A DNA stretch of 64,000 bases from Paracoccus seriniphilus (GCF_028553745.1 NZ_CP067131.1:372001-436000), one strand, 5' to 3'. Counted from the first letter of the stretch, positions 9,276 to 18,417 are shown. Made by a program: numbers and translations. Notes: generated by a model from the sequence alone, not told the origin.

Positions 9276-10673
9276 ATGAATTTTGCCAGCAAGGCCCTGC
9301 GGGATGTAACCTTCTTTCCCCTGTGGCTTGATCATCCGGACGCCCCGAATGTCGAACCTCAGCTGATCGGCCATGCCTCGGCGGATCTTCTGATTGTCGG
9401 GGGAGGCTTCACCGGTCTGTGGGCGGCAATCCTTGCCAAGGAAGCACAGCCCGAGCGCGATGTCATGCTGATCGAAGCCGGCAAGGTCGCCTATGGCGCA
9501 TCCGGCAGACCTGGCGGCGTGGTCTCGACCTCGATCATGCACGGGCTGCGCAATGCCGAACGGCTTTTCCCAGAAGATATCGCCGAGCTGGAACGCCTGG
9601 GTCAGGAAAACCTGCGGGGCTTCCGCGACACGCTGTCACGCCACAAGATCGACGCAGAGGAATGCTGGGGTGGGGAACTGACCGTCGCAGTGGGGGACAG
9701 GCATGTCGATGATCTGCTCGCGGAATGTGACCTGCACAACAAATACGGCCACAAGGCCGAGTTTCTGGATGCCGAGGCACTGAAAAGCCAGATCATCTCT
9801 CCGATCTTCTCCGCAGGCTGCTGGAACAGGGACCTGTCGGGCACGGTGCATCCCGCGCGGCTGGCCTGGGGGTTGAAACATGCGGCACGCGCATTGGGCG
9901 TCAGGCTGCACGAGATGACACCCATGCAGTCCGTTGAGCGCGACAAGGGCATCCTGAAGGTCATGACGCATGACGGCTCGATCAAGGCGCGCAAGATCCT
10001 GCTGGCCACCAATGCCTTTGCGGCAGGTGACCGGCGCATCAAATCGCGCGTTGTCGGAATCCGCGACCGCATCATCGCCACCCAACCTCTGACCGACGAA
10101 CAACTGGACCGCATCGGGTGGCGCAACCGGCAAGGCATCTATGACACCCGAACCCAGCTGAACTACATGCGCCTGACCAGGGACAATCGCATGACCTTTG
10201 GCGGACGGTTGACCTATTACTATGACGGCACCAACAATACCGATCCGGCGGGGGAACGGGTGGTGCAGCCCTATCTGCGGCTGGCCGAGGCTTTCCATCG
10301 GACCTTTCCACAACTGGACGATGTGCAGTTCACCCACGCCTGGTCGGGCCCGATCGCCCTGACGACGCGGATGGCTGTGCATTTTCAGTCCTATCAGGAC
10401 GGCGACATGATATGGGCCGGCGGCTACTCCGGTTTCGGGGTCTCGACATCGCGTTTCGGCGCAAGGGTCGGGCTTGCCAAGCTGGATCAAGAGGATCTGC
10501 CCGAGTTGAAGATGAGCTTTGCCACCTCGATGCCCAGCCGGATACCGCCCGAACCACTGCGCTGGCTGGGTGCCAAGATCACGCTTCATGCGCTGGACAC
10601 GGCTGATGAGAAAGGCGGTTGGCGTCACACCTGGCTGAGACTGGTCGAGGCGATGGGCTTTCCCTTGACGTGA
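9276..10673 (+). CDS. FAD-dependent oxidoreductase of the DAO/PuuB family
   Basis: This 465-residue flavoenzyme has the N-terminal dinucleotide-binding motif LLIVGGGFTGLWAA (glycines at 42-44 and 47) and a GASGRPGG segment typical of D-amino-acid oxidase/PuuB-like enzymes. C-terminal GYSGFGVSTSRFGA contacts FAD in this family. Relatives oxidise amines or amino acids, for example gamma-glutamylputrescine or sarcosine. The preceding LysR gene is the likely regulator. No transporter or other catabolic enzyme for amines is adjacent, so the substrate is open. A 118-base gap separates it from the next operon. Confidence 0.8.
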   Translation: MNFASKALRDVTFFPLWLDHPDAPNVEPQLIGHASADLLIVGGGFTGLWAAILAKEAQPERDVMLIEAGKVAYGASGRPGGVVSTSIMHGLRNAERLFPEDIAELERLGQENLRGFRDTLSRHKIDAEECWGGELTVAVGDRHVDDLLAECDLHNKYGHKAEFLDAEALKSQIISPIFSAGCWNRDLSGTVHPARLAWGLKHAARALGVRLHEMTPMQSVERDKGILKVMTHDGSIKARKILLATNAFAAGDRRIKSRVVGIRDRIIATQPLTDEQLDRIGWRNRQGIYDTRTQLNYMRLTRDNRMTFGGRLTYYYDGTNNTDPAGERVVQPYLRLAEAFHRTFPQLDDVQFTHAWSGPIALTTRMAVHFQSYQDGDMIWAGGYSGFGVSTSRFGARVGLAKLDQEDLPELKMSFATSMPSRIPPEPLRWLGAKITLHALDTADEKGGWRHTWLRLVEAMGFPLT

Positions 10674-10790
10674 TCTGCGATGCATCGTGAAACATCACAT
10701 TTTAGGTCACATAATCACACAAATAATGTTGTATGCAGGTGAAATCCTGTTAAAAGCGCTTGAAAGCACCTGCTGATCCGACGCCGGGAG

Positions 10791-11579
10791 ATGGCATTGA
10801 AACGCGAGGAAAGACGACAAGCCATCATGGATCTGCTGATCGCGGCACGTGCCGTCGAACTCGATGATCTGGCGGATCGTTTTGCCGTCTCCAGAATGAC
10901 CATTCACCGCGATCTGGATGATCTGGAACAGGCTGGCCTGTTGCGCAAGGTGCGCGGCGGGGCGACCATCGAATCCGGCACGCAGTTCGAAAGCGATTTT
11001 CGCATCCGCGAGCTGCAGGACAGCGATGCCAAGACACGCATGGCTGCGGCGGCGCTGGAGCTTGTCGAACCCGGCATGACGGTCATGATCAATGACGGCT
11101 CTATGGCGGCATTGCTGGGCGCGCGCCTGACCGAAAAGGCACCGCTGACGGTCATCACCAACAATGCCGCCGTCATCGAACGGCTGAAGGACGCCCACCG
11201 CATCCGCGTGATCGCGCTTGGCGGGATGTTCAATGCCAAGTTCAATGCGTTTTTCGGGGTTATCACGGAAACGGCGCTGGCCCAACTTCGCGCGGATATT
11301 GCCTTTCTGTCCTCGCCCGCGGTGTCCGGCCTCAGTTCCTATCACATGGATGAATCCGTGGTGCGGGTGAAACGCGCCATGATCCAGGCCGCCGACCGCA
11401 AGGTGCTGCTGGTCAATCACCGCCGTTTCGCGCGTTCGGCGCTGCATCGGATGGCGAATCTGTCCGAATTCGACGCGATCATCACCGATGCGCCCCCGCA
11501 AGACACGACTGCCATGGATCGCGCAGGTCTGGCACTGACCATCGCGACCGGCACCCCTGCCCCATCACCCAAGGAATAG
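10791..11579 (+). CDS. DeoR-family regulator, EryR-like
   Basis: This 262-residue regulator has an N-terminal DeoR HTH (MALKREERRQAIMDLLIAAR and FAVSRMTIHRDLDDLEQAGL) and a C-terminal sugar-phosphate sensor domain. The ATG at 10791 directly follows GGGAG, which is too close. A TTG at 10797 has that Shine-Dalgarno at better spacing and may be the true start. The upstream region holds three TCACA words (10695, 10707, 10715) that could be operator half-sites. It leads an operon with TIM-like and RpiB-like genes. The same order (eryR, tpiB, rpiB) occurs in rhizobial and Brucella erythritol loci. Confidence 0.8.
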   Translation: MALKREERRQAIMDLLIAARAVELDDLADRFAVSRMTIHRDLDDLEQAGLLRKVRGGATIESGTQFESDFRIRELQDSDAKTRMAAAALELVEPGMTVMINDGSMAALLGARLTEKAPLTVITNNAAVIERLKDAHRIRVIALGGMFNAKFNAFFGVITETALAQLRADIAFLSSPAVSGLSSYHMDESVVRVKRAMIQAADRKVLLVNHRRFARSALHRMANLSEFDAIITDAPPQDTTAMDRAGLALTIATGTPAPSPKE

Positions 11580-11582
11580 CCC

Positions 11583-12341
11583 ATGACGTTCTGGATCGGC
11601 ACAAGCTGGAAGATGAACAAGACGCTGCAGGAAGCACGCCTCTTTGCCCAGGGGCTGGCCGAGGCGGATGCCGCGCGCGACAGCCGCATCCAGCGCTTTG
11701 TCATTCCGCCCTTCACCGCCGTGCGCGAAGTCAAGGACATGCTGGCCGGCACATCGGTCAAGGTCGGCGCGCAGAACATGCATTGGGCCGACAATGGGGC
11801 ATGGACGGGCGAAATCTCGCCCCTGATGCTGAAGGACTGCAATCTTGATATCGTCGAACTGGGCCACAGTGAACGGCGCGAGCATTTCGGCGAGACTGAC
11901 GAAACCGTCGGTCTGAAGACCGAGGCCGCCGTGCGTCACGGGCTGATCCCGCTGATCTGCATTGGCGAGACATTGTCCGAACGCGAAGCGGGTCGCGCGC
12001 AAGAGGTTCTGGGCCGTCAGGTGCGTGCTGCTTTGGCAAAACTGTCTGTTGATCAGAAGGCCGCGCCAATCCTGCTGGCCTATGAGCCGGTCTGGGCGAT
12101 CGGTGAGAACGGCATTCCGGCGACCTCGGGTTATGCCGATGCACGACAGGCCGAGATCATCGAAGTCGCGCAAGAGATTCTGGGACGCAGGATTCCCTGC
12201 CTATATGGCGGCTCGGTCAATCCGGGCAATTGTCAGGAACTGATAGCCTGCCCCCATATCGATGGCCTGTTCATCGGGCGTTCGGCCTGGCAGGTCGAAG
12301 GATATCTGGACATTCTGGCGCGCTGCGCCGCAACGATCTGA
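11583..12341 (+). CDS. eryH: Triose-phosphate isomerase-like protein, probable L-erythrulose-1-phosphate isomerase
   Basis: This 252-residue protein has the TIM-barrel isomerase fold, with catalytic Lys10 in SWKMNK, His95 in LGHSERRE and Glu168 in AYEPVWAIG. Canonical triose-phosphate isomerases have Asn two residues before the catalytic Lys; here it is Ser8 (GTSWKMN), as I recall for EryH/TpiB paralogues. EryH converts L-erythrulose-1-phosphate to D-erythrulose-4-phosphate in erythritol catabolism. The gene lies 3 bases after the DeoR stop and 12 before the RpiB-like gene. A plain glycolytic TpiA cannot be excluded. Confidence 0.75.
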   Translation: MTFWIGTSWKMNKTLQEARLFAQGLAEADAARDSRIQRFVIPPFTAVREVKDMLAGTSVKVGAQNMHWADNGAWTGEISPLMLKDCNLDIVELGHSERREHFGETDETVGLKTEAAVRHGLIPLICIGETLSEREAGRAQEVLGRQVRAALAKLSVDQKAAPILLAYEPVWAIGENGIPATSGYADARQAEIIEVAQEILGRRIPCLYGGSVNPGNCQELIACPHIDGLFIGRSAWQVEGYLDILARCAATI

Positions 12342-12353
12342 AGGAGAGACGAC

Positions 12354-12815
12354 ATGAAACTGGCTATTGCAGGTGACAGCGCAGGCGAAGGTCTGGCGAA
12401 AATTCTGGCCGATCACCTCAAGGACAAGCATGAGGTCTTTGAAATCAGCCGGACAGATGCCGGTCCTGATGCCTATTATGCCAATCTGTCCGACCGCGTC
12501 TGCTCGCAGGTTCTGGAAGGCACCTATGATCGCGCCATTCTTGTCTGTGGCACCGGAATCGGCGTCTGCATCGCGGCCAACAAGGTTCCCGGCATCCGCG
12601 CCGCACTGACCCATGACACCTATTCTGCCGAACGGGCCGCGCTGTCCAACAATGCGCAGGTCATCACCATGGGGGCCCGCGTCATCGGTGCCGAAGTCGC
12701 CAAGACCATCGCAGATGCCTGGCTGGCCGAAACAATGAATTTTGACGCCAATGGTCGTTCGGCTGGCAATGTCAACGCCATCGACGCGGTCGATGCGAAA
12801 TACAACAAGGGCTGA
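12354..12815 (+). CDS. eryI: RpiB/LacAB-family isomerase, probable D-erythrulose-4-phosphate isomerase
   Basis: This 153-residue cytoplasmic isomerase has the RpiB hallmarks [19 protein letters not shown] and [14 protein letters not shown]. RpiB interconverts ribose- and ribulose-5-phosphate. Its paralogue EryI interconverts D-erythrulose-4-phosphate and D-erythrose-4-phosphate. Pairing with the EryH-like gene and an EryR-like regulator favours the tetrose role. The ATG at 12354 is preceded by AAGGAGAG. No erythritol kinase or dehydrogenase is present in the window, so the source of tetrulose phosphate is missing here. Confidence 0.75.
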   Translation: MKLAIAGDSAGEGLAKILADHLKDKHEVFEISRTDAGPDAYYANLSDRVCSQVLEGTYDRAILVCGTGIGVCIAANKVPGIRAALTHDTYSAERAALSNNAQVITMGARVIGAEVAKTIADAWLAETMNFDANGRSAGNVNAIDAVDAKYNKG

Positions 12816-12823
12816 TCCGGAAC

Positions 12824-13801
12824 ATGCTGATCCTGCCCGCCGACGGCCCGGCCTCGGGCCGCCTGATTGCCGATGCACTGACCTCAGATGGCCCGGAGCA
12901 GATAGTTCGGGCCATTGCCGAGGCCCTGCCGCCGCTGGCCGCGCGGCTGGCCGCCGGCAGGTTGCATGGCGACCCCGAGGCGATTGTCGGCGTGAATGAC
13001 AGCGGCGACAAGCAAAAGGCGCTGGATGTCGCCGCACATGACCACATGATCGCGGTTCTGCGCGACGCCGGTGTGCGTCAGGTCCTGTCGGAAGAGGCCG
13101 AAGATGTCATCCATCTGAGCGAAAGCGGGTGCTTTGACGTGGCCATTGATCCGATTGACGGATCGGGCAGCATCGGGATCGGCGCGCCTCTGGGCATGTT
13201 GTTTTCGATATTGCCGGCTTCGGACCGGGGCTTCCTGCGCAAGGGGCGCGAGATCGTGGCCGCGGGCTATGCGTCATTCGGTCACTCGCTGGATTTCGGC
13301 TGGTCGGTCGGGGACGGCGTTCACATCGCCACATTCGATGAGGCCGCCCAGAGCTTTCGCCTTGCACGTGAGAACGTGACGCTGAAGCCAACAGCCTCGA
13401 CCATCGCCTATAACGCCTCGAACGAACGTCACTGGAGCGCGGGCCTGCAGACCTGGGTGCAGGAGTTGCGTCTGGGCAAGGATGGCCCTCGCAAGCGGGA
13501 TTTCAACATGCGCTGGCTGGCCGCCGCGGTCGGAGAACTGCACCGCATCCTGTTGAAGGGCGGCATGTTCCTCTATCCGGCGGACTCCCGTCCGGGCTAT
13601 GAAAACGGTCGGCTCAGGCTGATCTACGAAAGCGCGCCCATCGCCTTTCTGATCGAACAGGCCGGCGGCGCGGCCAGCGACGGAACACAACCCATTCTGG
13701 ACCGCAGTCCCGGCGGTCTGCATGACTTCACCCCTCTCATTTTCGGTGCGACAGATGAGGTCGAGAACCTTCTCGGCCATCTTGTCGCCAACAAAGGATG
13801 A
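12824..13801 (+). CDS. fbp: Class I fructose-1,6-bisphosphatase family protein
   Basis: This 325-residue protein hydrolyses the 1-phosphate of fructose-1,6-bisphosphate and, in many autotrophs, of sedoheptulose-1,7-bisphosphate. Metal-binding signatures are SEEAEDV and IDPIDGSGS, where most FBPases have DPLDGSSN. The substrate-site segment LLKGGMFLYPADSR and the C-terminal LIYESAPIAFLIEQAGG are also present. The gene is 8 bases after the RpiB-like gene and 6 before the aldolase gene, so the phosphatase and aldolase are co-expressed with the tetrose-phosphate isomerases. Confidence 0.88.
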   Translation: MLILPADGPASGRLIADALTSDGPEQIVRAIAEALPPLAARLAAGRLHGDPEAIVGVNDSGDKQKALDVAAHDHMIAVLRDAGVRQVLSEEAEDVIHLSESGCFDVAIDPIDGSGSIGIGAPLGMLFSILPASDRGFLRKGREIVAAGYASFGHSLDFGWSVGDGVHIATFDEAAQSFRLARENVTLKPTASTIAYNASNERHWSAGLQTWVQELRLGKDGPRKRDFNMRWLAAAVGELHRILLKGGMFLYPADSRPGYENGRLRLIYESAPIAFLIEQAGGAASDGTQPILDRSPGGLHDFTPLIFGATDEVENLLGHLVANKG

Positions 13802-13807
13802 CCGCCC

Positions 13808-14842
13808 ATGGCCATGATCACCCTGCGCCAACTTCTGGATCACGCCGCCGAGCAAGGCTATGCCGTGCCCGCCTTCAACATCAACAACATGGAACAGGGC
13901 CTGGCCGTCATGCAGGCGGCACAGGCGACCGAAAGCCCGGTCATTCTTCAGGCCAGCCGGGGCGCGCGCGCCTATGCCAATGATGCGGTTCTCGCCGGGC
14001 TGATTGCCGGTTTTGCGCGCGCATTTCCCGATATCCCGGTCTGCATGCATCTGGACCACGGCAATGGGCTGCCCACCTGCGCCACCGCCATTCAAAACGG
14101 GTTCACCAGCGTGATGATGGATGGCTCGCTGATGGCCGATGGCACCACACCCGCCGATTACGCCTATAATCGCGACATCACCGCCCGCGTCGTCGAAATG
14201 GCCCATGCCTGCGGCGTTTCCGTCGAGGGAGAACTGGGCGTGCTGGGCAGCCTGGAAACCGGCATGGGCGATCAGGAAGACGGGCACGGCGCGACCGAAA
14301 AGCTGTCGCATGACCAATTGCTGACCGATCCCGCCGAGGCCGAACGTTTCGTCGCCGAAACCGGCGTCGATGCGCTGGCCGTCGCCATGGGCACCAGTCA
14401 TGGCGCCTACAAGTTCACGCGCAAACCCGACGGCGACATTCTGGCGATGCAGGTCATCGAAGATATCCACCGGCGGCTGCCCAACACCCATCTGGTGATG
14501 CATGGCTCCAGCTCGGTCCCCGAAGACCTGCAACAGATCATCAACAGCTATGGTGGCGATATCAAACCGACATGGGGCGTGCCGGTGGAGGAAATCCAGC
14601 GCGGCATCAAGTCGGGCGTGCGCAAGGTCAATATCGACACTGACAACCGTCTGGCGATGACGGCGGCCATTCGCCGGACCCTGACGACAAATCCCGCCGA
14701 ATTCGACCCGCGCAAATATCTGAAGCCGGCCATGGAATTGATGTCCGAGGTCTGCAAGCAGCGTTTCGAGGCCTTTGGCACGGCCGGACAGGCCGGGCGC
14801 ATCCGCCCCCTGTCGCTGGCCGAGATGGCCGGACGCTACTGA
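13808..14842 (+). CDS. fba: Class II fructose-1,6-bisphosphate aldolase, Calvin-cycle subtype
   Basis: This 344-residue Zn-dependent aldolase has metal-binding His in MHLDHGN and later in [10 protein letters not shown]. Other landmarks are [23 protein letters not shown] and [11 protein letters not shown]. Class II enzymes of this long subtype condense dihydroxyacetone phosphate with glyceraldehyde-3-phosphate, and often with erythrose-4-phosphate. It closes the operon; a DeoR gene on the other strand ends 18 bases downstream. Together with the bisphosphatase it could take triose or tetrose phosphates to fructose-6-phosphate or sedoheptulose-7-phosphate. Confidence 0.9.
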   Translation: MAMITLRQLLDHAAEQGYAVPAFNINNMEQGLAVMQAAQATESPVILQASRGARAYANDAVLAGLIAGFARAFPDIPVCMHLDHGNGLPTCATAIQNGFTSVMMDGSLMADGTTPADYAYNRDITARVVEMAHACGVSVEGELGVLGSLETGMGDQEDGHGATEKLSHDQLLTDPAEAERFVAETGVDALAVAMGTSHGAYKFTRKPDGDILAMQVIEDIHRRLPNTHLVMHGSSSVPEDLQQIINSYGGDIKPTWGVPVEEIQRGIKSGVRKVNIDTDNRLAMTAAIRRTLTTNPAEFDPRKYLKPAMELMSEVCKQRFEAFGTAGQAGRIRPLSLAEMAGRY

Positions 14843-14860
14843 CGCCTGACGAATCTGCGG

Positions 14861-15577
14861 TCAGCCCTTGTCGGGCTGACCGATCCATTCTTCGAAATCG
14901 CTCAACTCGGCAAATGTCGCCGGGCGCGAGCGGCCCCATTTCGAGGGATCACAAACCAGAAAACGGCGATGCGATTGCGCAATTGCGCGTCTCTTGATCG
15001 GGACTTCATGAAAGTGAAAGCAGGTCACGCCCGCGCGTTCATGCACCCCCGCTGCCGAAAAGAAGCCCTTGGTTATATTCACCTCGGACAGCATTTCCAG
15101 CGCCGCAGGTGAACTGAAACTGCCACTTTCAGGATGATAATGTCCGGCCAGCAGGATCAGATTCACCCCGCGCCGTGCCGCCAACTGATCGGCGATGTTC
15201 AGCGCCTGCGTTACCACCGTGACATGCGCATCCTCGGGCACCGCCGCAGCAAGATGTGGCAGGGTCGATCCGCAATCGATGAAGATCGTATCTCCCGGCT
15301 CGATCAGTTTTGCAGCCAGACCCGCCAGACGTTTTTTCTCGGCCGCATTGGTATCCTGCGCGCGCGAAAGCGAATATCCCTCGGCAGCCCCTTCGGCAAA
15401 CATGATATAGCCGCCCAGACAGATCAGCCCGCTGTCGTGCCTGCCAAGATCACGCCTGATGGTGATCTCTGATGTGCGTAGCTGCCGGGCAGCATCGCCG
15501 ATATGGACGATCGCCCCGGAGGCGCACATCTTCTTCATTTCCTCGATGCGCAAGCTGCGCCCTGATGGTCTGCCCAC
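14861..15577 (-). CDS. DeoR-family repressor of the deoxyribose-type operon
   Basis: This 238-residue protein has the DeoR HTH (HIGDAARQLRTSEITIRRDL) and a sensor domain with the phosphate-sugar-binding motif IFIDCGSTLPHLA. It is divergent from the ABC importer operon at 15772-25840. A large inverted repeat lies between the two starts (15684-15713). DeoR-family proteins usually bind a phosphorylated sugar, so the product of the kinase in that operon, for example 2-deoxyribose-5-phosphate, is the natural inducer candidate. Confidence 0.85.
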   Translation of the reverse strand: MGRPSGRSLRIEEMKKMCASGAIVHIGDAARQLRTSEITIRRDLGRHDSGLICLGGYIMFAEGAAEGYSLSRAQDTNAAEKKRLAGLAAKLIEPGDTIFIDCGSTLPHLAAAVPEDAHVTVVTQALNIADQLAARRGVNLILLAGHYHPESGSFSSPAALEMLSEVNITKGFFSAAGVHERAGVTCFHFHEVPIKRRAIAQSHRRFLVCDPSKWGRSRPATFAELSDFEEWIGQPDKG

Positions 15578-15683
15578 CCTATGCCTCCGAACCGATCCGA
15601 CCCCATATGCCCGTCAAAAGACATGAAATGCGTCAACAACGGAAGTTTGGGTTGACTCACTGGGGTCGTTTTGAATGAATACA

Positions 15684-15713
15684 AACATATTGAATCGATC
15701 CGATCAATATGTT
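15684..15713. promoter_or_regulatory. Inverted-repeat operator between DeoR gene and importer operon
   Basis: AACATATTGA and TCAATATGTT form perfect 10-base arms around a 10-base spacer (ATCGATCCGA). The centre is about 120 bases upstream of the DeoR start and about 75 bases upstream of the binding-protein start. The position and symmetry fit the operator for the divergent DeoR regulator. Confidence 0.65.
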
Positions 15714-15771
15714 CAACGCATCCGGTGACCGGCCTGCCCTGGACCGGATTGCGACAGAGGAGGAGAGACAA

Positions 15772-16818
15772 ATGAAAACGCTGCTGACATCGGCTTCGCT
15801 GGCGCTTGCATGCCTGAGCGCGCCCGCCATCGCCGACCAGATCGTTGACACAAGCAATGTGAACAAGGATCTGATCGCCACCCAGGACGACAAGAAATAC
15901 ACCATCGCCACAGTGGTGAAGGTGGATGGCATCGCGTGGTTCGACCGGATGCGCGACGGAGTCGAACAGTTCAAGGAAGAAACTGGCCATGATGTCTGGA
16001 TGGTCGGCCCCAGTCAGGCCGATGCGGCCGCGCAGGTCCAACTGGTCGAAAACCTCATCGCGCAGGGTGTCGACGCGATTGCAGTTGTTCCCTTCTCGGT
16101 GGAGGCTCTGGAGCCGGTTCTGAAAAAGGCCCGCGACCGCGGCATCGTGGTAATCTCGCATGAAGCCTCGAACCTTCAGAACACGGATTACGATCTGGAG
16201 GCCTTTGACAACCTCGCTTATGGCGCCAATCTGATGAAAGAGCTTGGCGCATCCATGGGCGGCAAGGGCAAATATGTGGCCACGGTCGGATCGCTGACCT
16301 CGAAAAGCCAGATGGAATGGATCGATGGTGCCGTTGCCTATCAGAAAGAGCATTTCCCCGAGATGGAAATGGTTGGCGACCGGCTGGAAACCTATGACGA
16401 TGCGGCCACCGATTATACCAAGCTGAAAGAGGCGATGACCACCTATCCCGACATCACCGGGATTCTGGGTGCGCCAATGCCGACCTCGGCAGGCGCGGGC
16501 CGGCTGATCGCCGAAAGCGGGCTGAAGGACAAGGTCTTCTTTGCCGGCACCGGGCTGCCGTCGGTTGCGGGTGAATATCTGGCCAATGGCGATATCCAGT
16601 ATATCCAGTTCTGGGATCCGGCGGTTGCAGGCTATGCCATGAACATGCTGGCTGTTGCGGCACTGGAGGGTAAACAGGACCAGATCACCGCCGGTCTGGA
16701 CCTTGGACTTGTCGGCTATGAATCTCTGCTGGCTCCCGATGCGGAAAAACCCAACCTGCTTTATGGTGCGGGCTGGGTCGGAGTGACCGCCGAAAACATG
16801 GATCAATACGACTTCTGA
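15772..16818 (+). CDS. Sugar-binding protein of a CUT2-type ABC importer
   Basis: This 348-residue periplasmic binding protein is of the ribose/autoinducer-2 class. Signal-peptide start is ATG 15772 after GGAGGAGAGA, with cleavage near APAIA-DQ (about residue 22). Body motifs include GVDAIAVVPFSVEALEPVLK, IVVISHEAS and YIQFWDPAVAGYAM. It resembles LsrB/RhaS-type proteins, but the operon's catabolic enzymes point to 2-deoxyribose or a related pentose. The divergent DeoR regulator and the inverted repeat upstream probably control it. Confidence 0.88.
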   Translation: MKTLLTSASLALACLSAPAIADQIVDTSNVNKDLIATQDDKKYTIATVVKVDGIAWFDRMRDGVEQFKEETGHDVWMVGPSQADAAAQVQLVENLIAQGVDAIAVVPFSVEALEPVLKKARDRGIVVISHEASNLQNTDYDLEAFDNLAYGANLMKELGASMGGKGKYVATVGSLTSKSQMEWIDGAVAYQKEHFPEMEMVGDRLETYDDAATDYTKLKEAMTTYPDITGILGAPMPTSAGAGRLIAESGLKDKVFFAGTGLPSVAGEYLANGDIQYIQFWDPAVAGYAMNMLAVAALEGKQDQITAGLDLGLVGYESLLAPDAEKPNLLYGAGWVGVTAENMDQYDF

Positions 16819-16831
16819 TCCTTCGGCGTTC

Positions 16832-16856
16832 GGCAGGTCCCTGTTGCGGGCCTGCC
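16832..16856 (+). other. Stem-loop after the binding-protein gene
   Basis: GGCAGG and CCTGCC pair, with CCC/GGG continuing the stem over a short bulge. It lies 14 bases after the binding-protein stop and has no U-tract. It probably stabilises the binding-protein transcript end rather than terminating fully. Confidence 0.5.
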
Positions 16857-16910
16857 TTCGCGTCCTCCATCCGGCGGGCGCGAACCCCGTTTCAGCAATG
16901 CGGAAATTCC

Positions 16911-18407
16911 ATGACAGAACCCCTGATAGAGCTGAAGAATATCAGCAAACGCTTTGGCGGCGTCCGTGCCCTGGACGATGTTTCGCTGTCGATCAGACCG
17001 GGCGAGATCCATTGTCTTGCGGGCGAGAACGGCTCGGGCAAATCGACGATCATCAAGGTGATGTCCGGCATCTACACGCCCGAGGCCGGAGAAATCCTTA
17101 TCGATGGCCAACCGGTTGCCCATCTGGACCCCATACAGGCGGTGCAAAAGGGCGTGCAGGTCATCTATCAGGACTTTTCGCTGTTCGGGAACCTGACCGT
17201 GGCCGAAAATCTGGCACTGAACACCTATGTGCTGGAGGGCAAGTCGCGCATGGATTGGGCCCGCGCCCGCAAGATGGCGCAAGAGGTTCTGGCGCGGTTG
17301 GGGGTCAGTATCGATGTCGATGCCGATGTCGAGACATTGCCGACCTCGGGCAAGCAGATCGTGGCCATCGCCCGCGCCATTCTGGCCAAGGCGCGACTGA
17401 TCGTCATGGATGAACCGACCACCGCCCTGACCCGTCACGAAGTCGACGCGCTGTTCGACATCGTGCGTGATCTTCAGGCGCATGGAATCGCCGTGCTGTT
17501 CGTCAGCCACAAGATGCGGGAAATGCTGGAAATATCCGAGCGCCTGACGGTGTTTCGAAATGGCAGGAAGGTCGCCGAAGGCGATATGCGCGACTTTGAC
17601 GAAGCCGCCATCACCCACGCCATGACCGGGCTGGAACTGAATGACGAACCCTATGTCGCCACCACTCCGGCCAACGCCAAACCCGTCCTTCAGATATCCG
17701 GACTGTCGGTACCCGGCAGCGTCAGGAACGTCGATCTGACCATTCGCCCCGGCGAAATTGTCGGCATTTCAGGGCTGATCGGATCGGGGCGCACCGAGCT
17801 TGCGCGCGCCCTGTTCGGAATGGAAAAGGGCGCCACAGGTCAGATCAGCATCAATGGCAAGCCCGCATTTCCTCGTTCGGTGCAAGAGGCCATCGCGTCC
17901 GGCATCGCATATGTGCCCGAAGACAGGCTGAGCGAAGGGCTGTTCCTGACCCAGTCCATCGAACGCAATATGGTCGTCAGCATCCTTGAACGGTTGCGGC
18001 GGGGCATATTCCTTGACCGTCAGGCCATGCGCGCGAAAACCGAGGAAATGTTTGACGCCATGCAGATCGCCGCGCCTTCGGCGGATACGGCCGTCGGCAA
18101 TCTTTCGGGCGGCAATGCGCAGCGCGTGATGCTGGGGCGCTGGTTGCTGACCGGCGCAAGAATCCTGATCCTGAACGGTCCCACCGTCGGGGTGGATGTG
18201 GGATCGAAGGCCACGATCCACCGCATCATCCGTGATCTGGCGCGGAACGAGGGGCTGGCCGTGATCATGATTTCCGATGATGTGCCCGAGCTGGTCGGAA
18301 ACTGCAGCCGTATCCATGTCATGCATGAGGGCCGCTTTGTTGCCGAGCTCTCGGGAACGCAGATGACCGAAGCCGGCGTCAATGACAGCCTCAAATCCCT
18401 GAATTAA
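16911..18407 (+). CDS. CUT2-type ABC importer ATPase with two nucleotide-binding domains
   Basis: This 498-residue RbsA-type fusion has two ATPase domains. In the first, Walker A is GENGSGKST and Walker B is LIVMDEPTTALT, but the signature reads LPTSGKQ instead of LSGGQ-like. In the second, the Walker A region GLIGSGRTEL is already non-canonical as in most RbsA. Its signature LSGGNAQRV is good, but Walker B reads ILILNGPTVGVDVG, so the usual Asp and catalytic Glu are Asn and Gly. Only the first site can hydrolyse ATP in the normal way. It is followed 10 bases later by the first permease. Confidence 0.9.
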   Translation: MTEPLIELKNISKRFGGVRALDDVSLSIRPGEIHCLAGENGSGKSTIIKVMSGIYTPEAGEILIDGQPVAHLDPIQAVQKGVQVIYQDFSLFGNLTVAENLALNTYVLEGKSRMDWARARKMAQEVLARLGVSIDVDADVETLPTSGKQIVAIARAILAKARLIVMDEPTTALTRHEVDALFDIVRDLQAHGIAVLFVSHKMREMLEISERLTVFRNGRKVAEGDMRDFDEAAITHAMTGLELNDEPYVATTPANAKPVLQISGLSVPGSVRNVDLTIRPGEIVGISGLIGSGRTELARALFGMEKGATGQISINGKPAFPRSVQEAIASGIAYVPEDRLSEGLFLTQSIERNMVVSILERLRRGIFLDRQAMRAKTEEMFDAMQIAAPSADTAVGNLSGGNAQRVMLGRWLLTGARILILNGPTVGVDVGSKATIHRIIRDLARNEGLAVIMISDDVPELVGNCSRIHVMHEGRFVAELSGTQMTEAGVNDSLKSLN

Positions 18408-18417
18408 GGCGGCACAG

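Noticed and set aside
13274..14533. A 419-codon open frame on the - strand under the bisphosphatase and aldolase genes
   Set aside because: It crosses two real genes in antisense and shows no family motif.
15772..16818. The binding protein as an autoinducer-2 (LsrB) receptor
   Set aside because: It is similar in class, but no lsrK/lsrF-like genes are present. The operon encodes DeoC, a PfkB kinase and a mutarotase, so a deoxy-pentose fits better.
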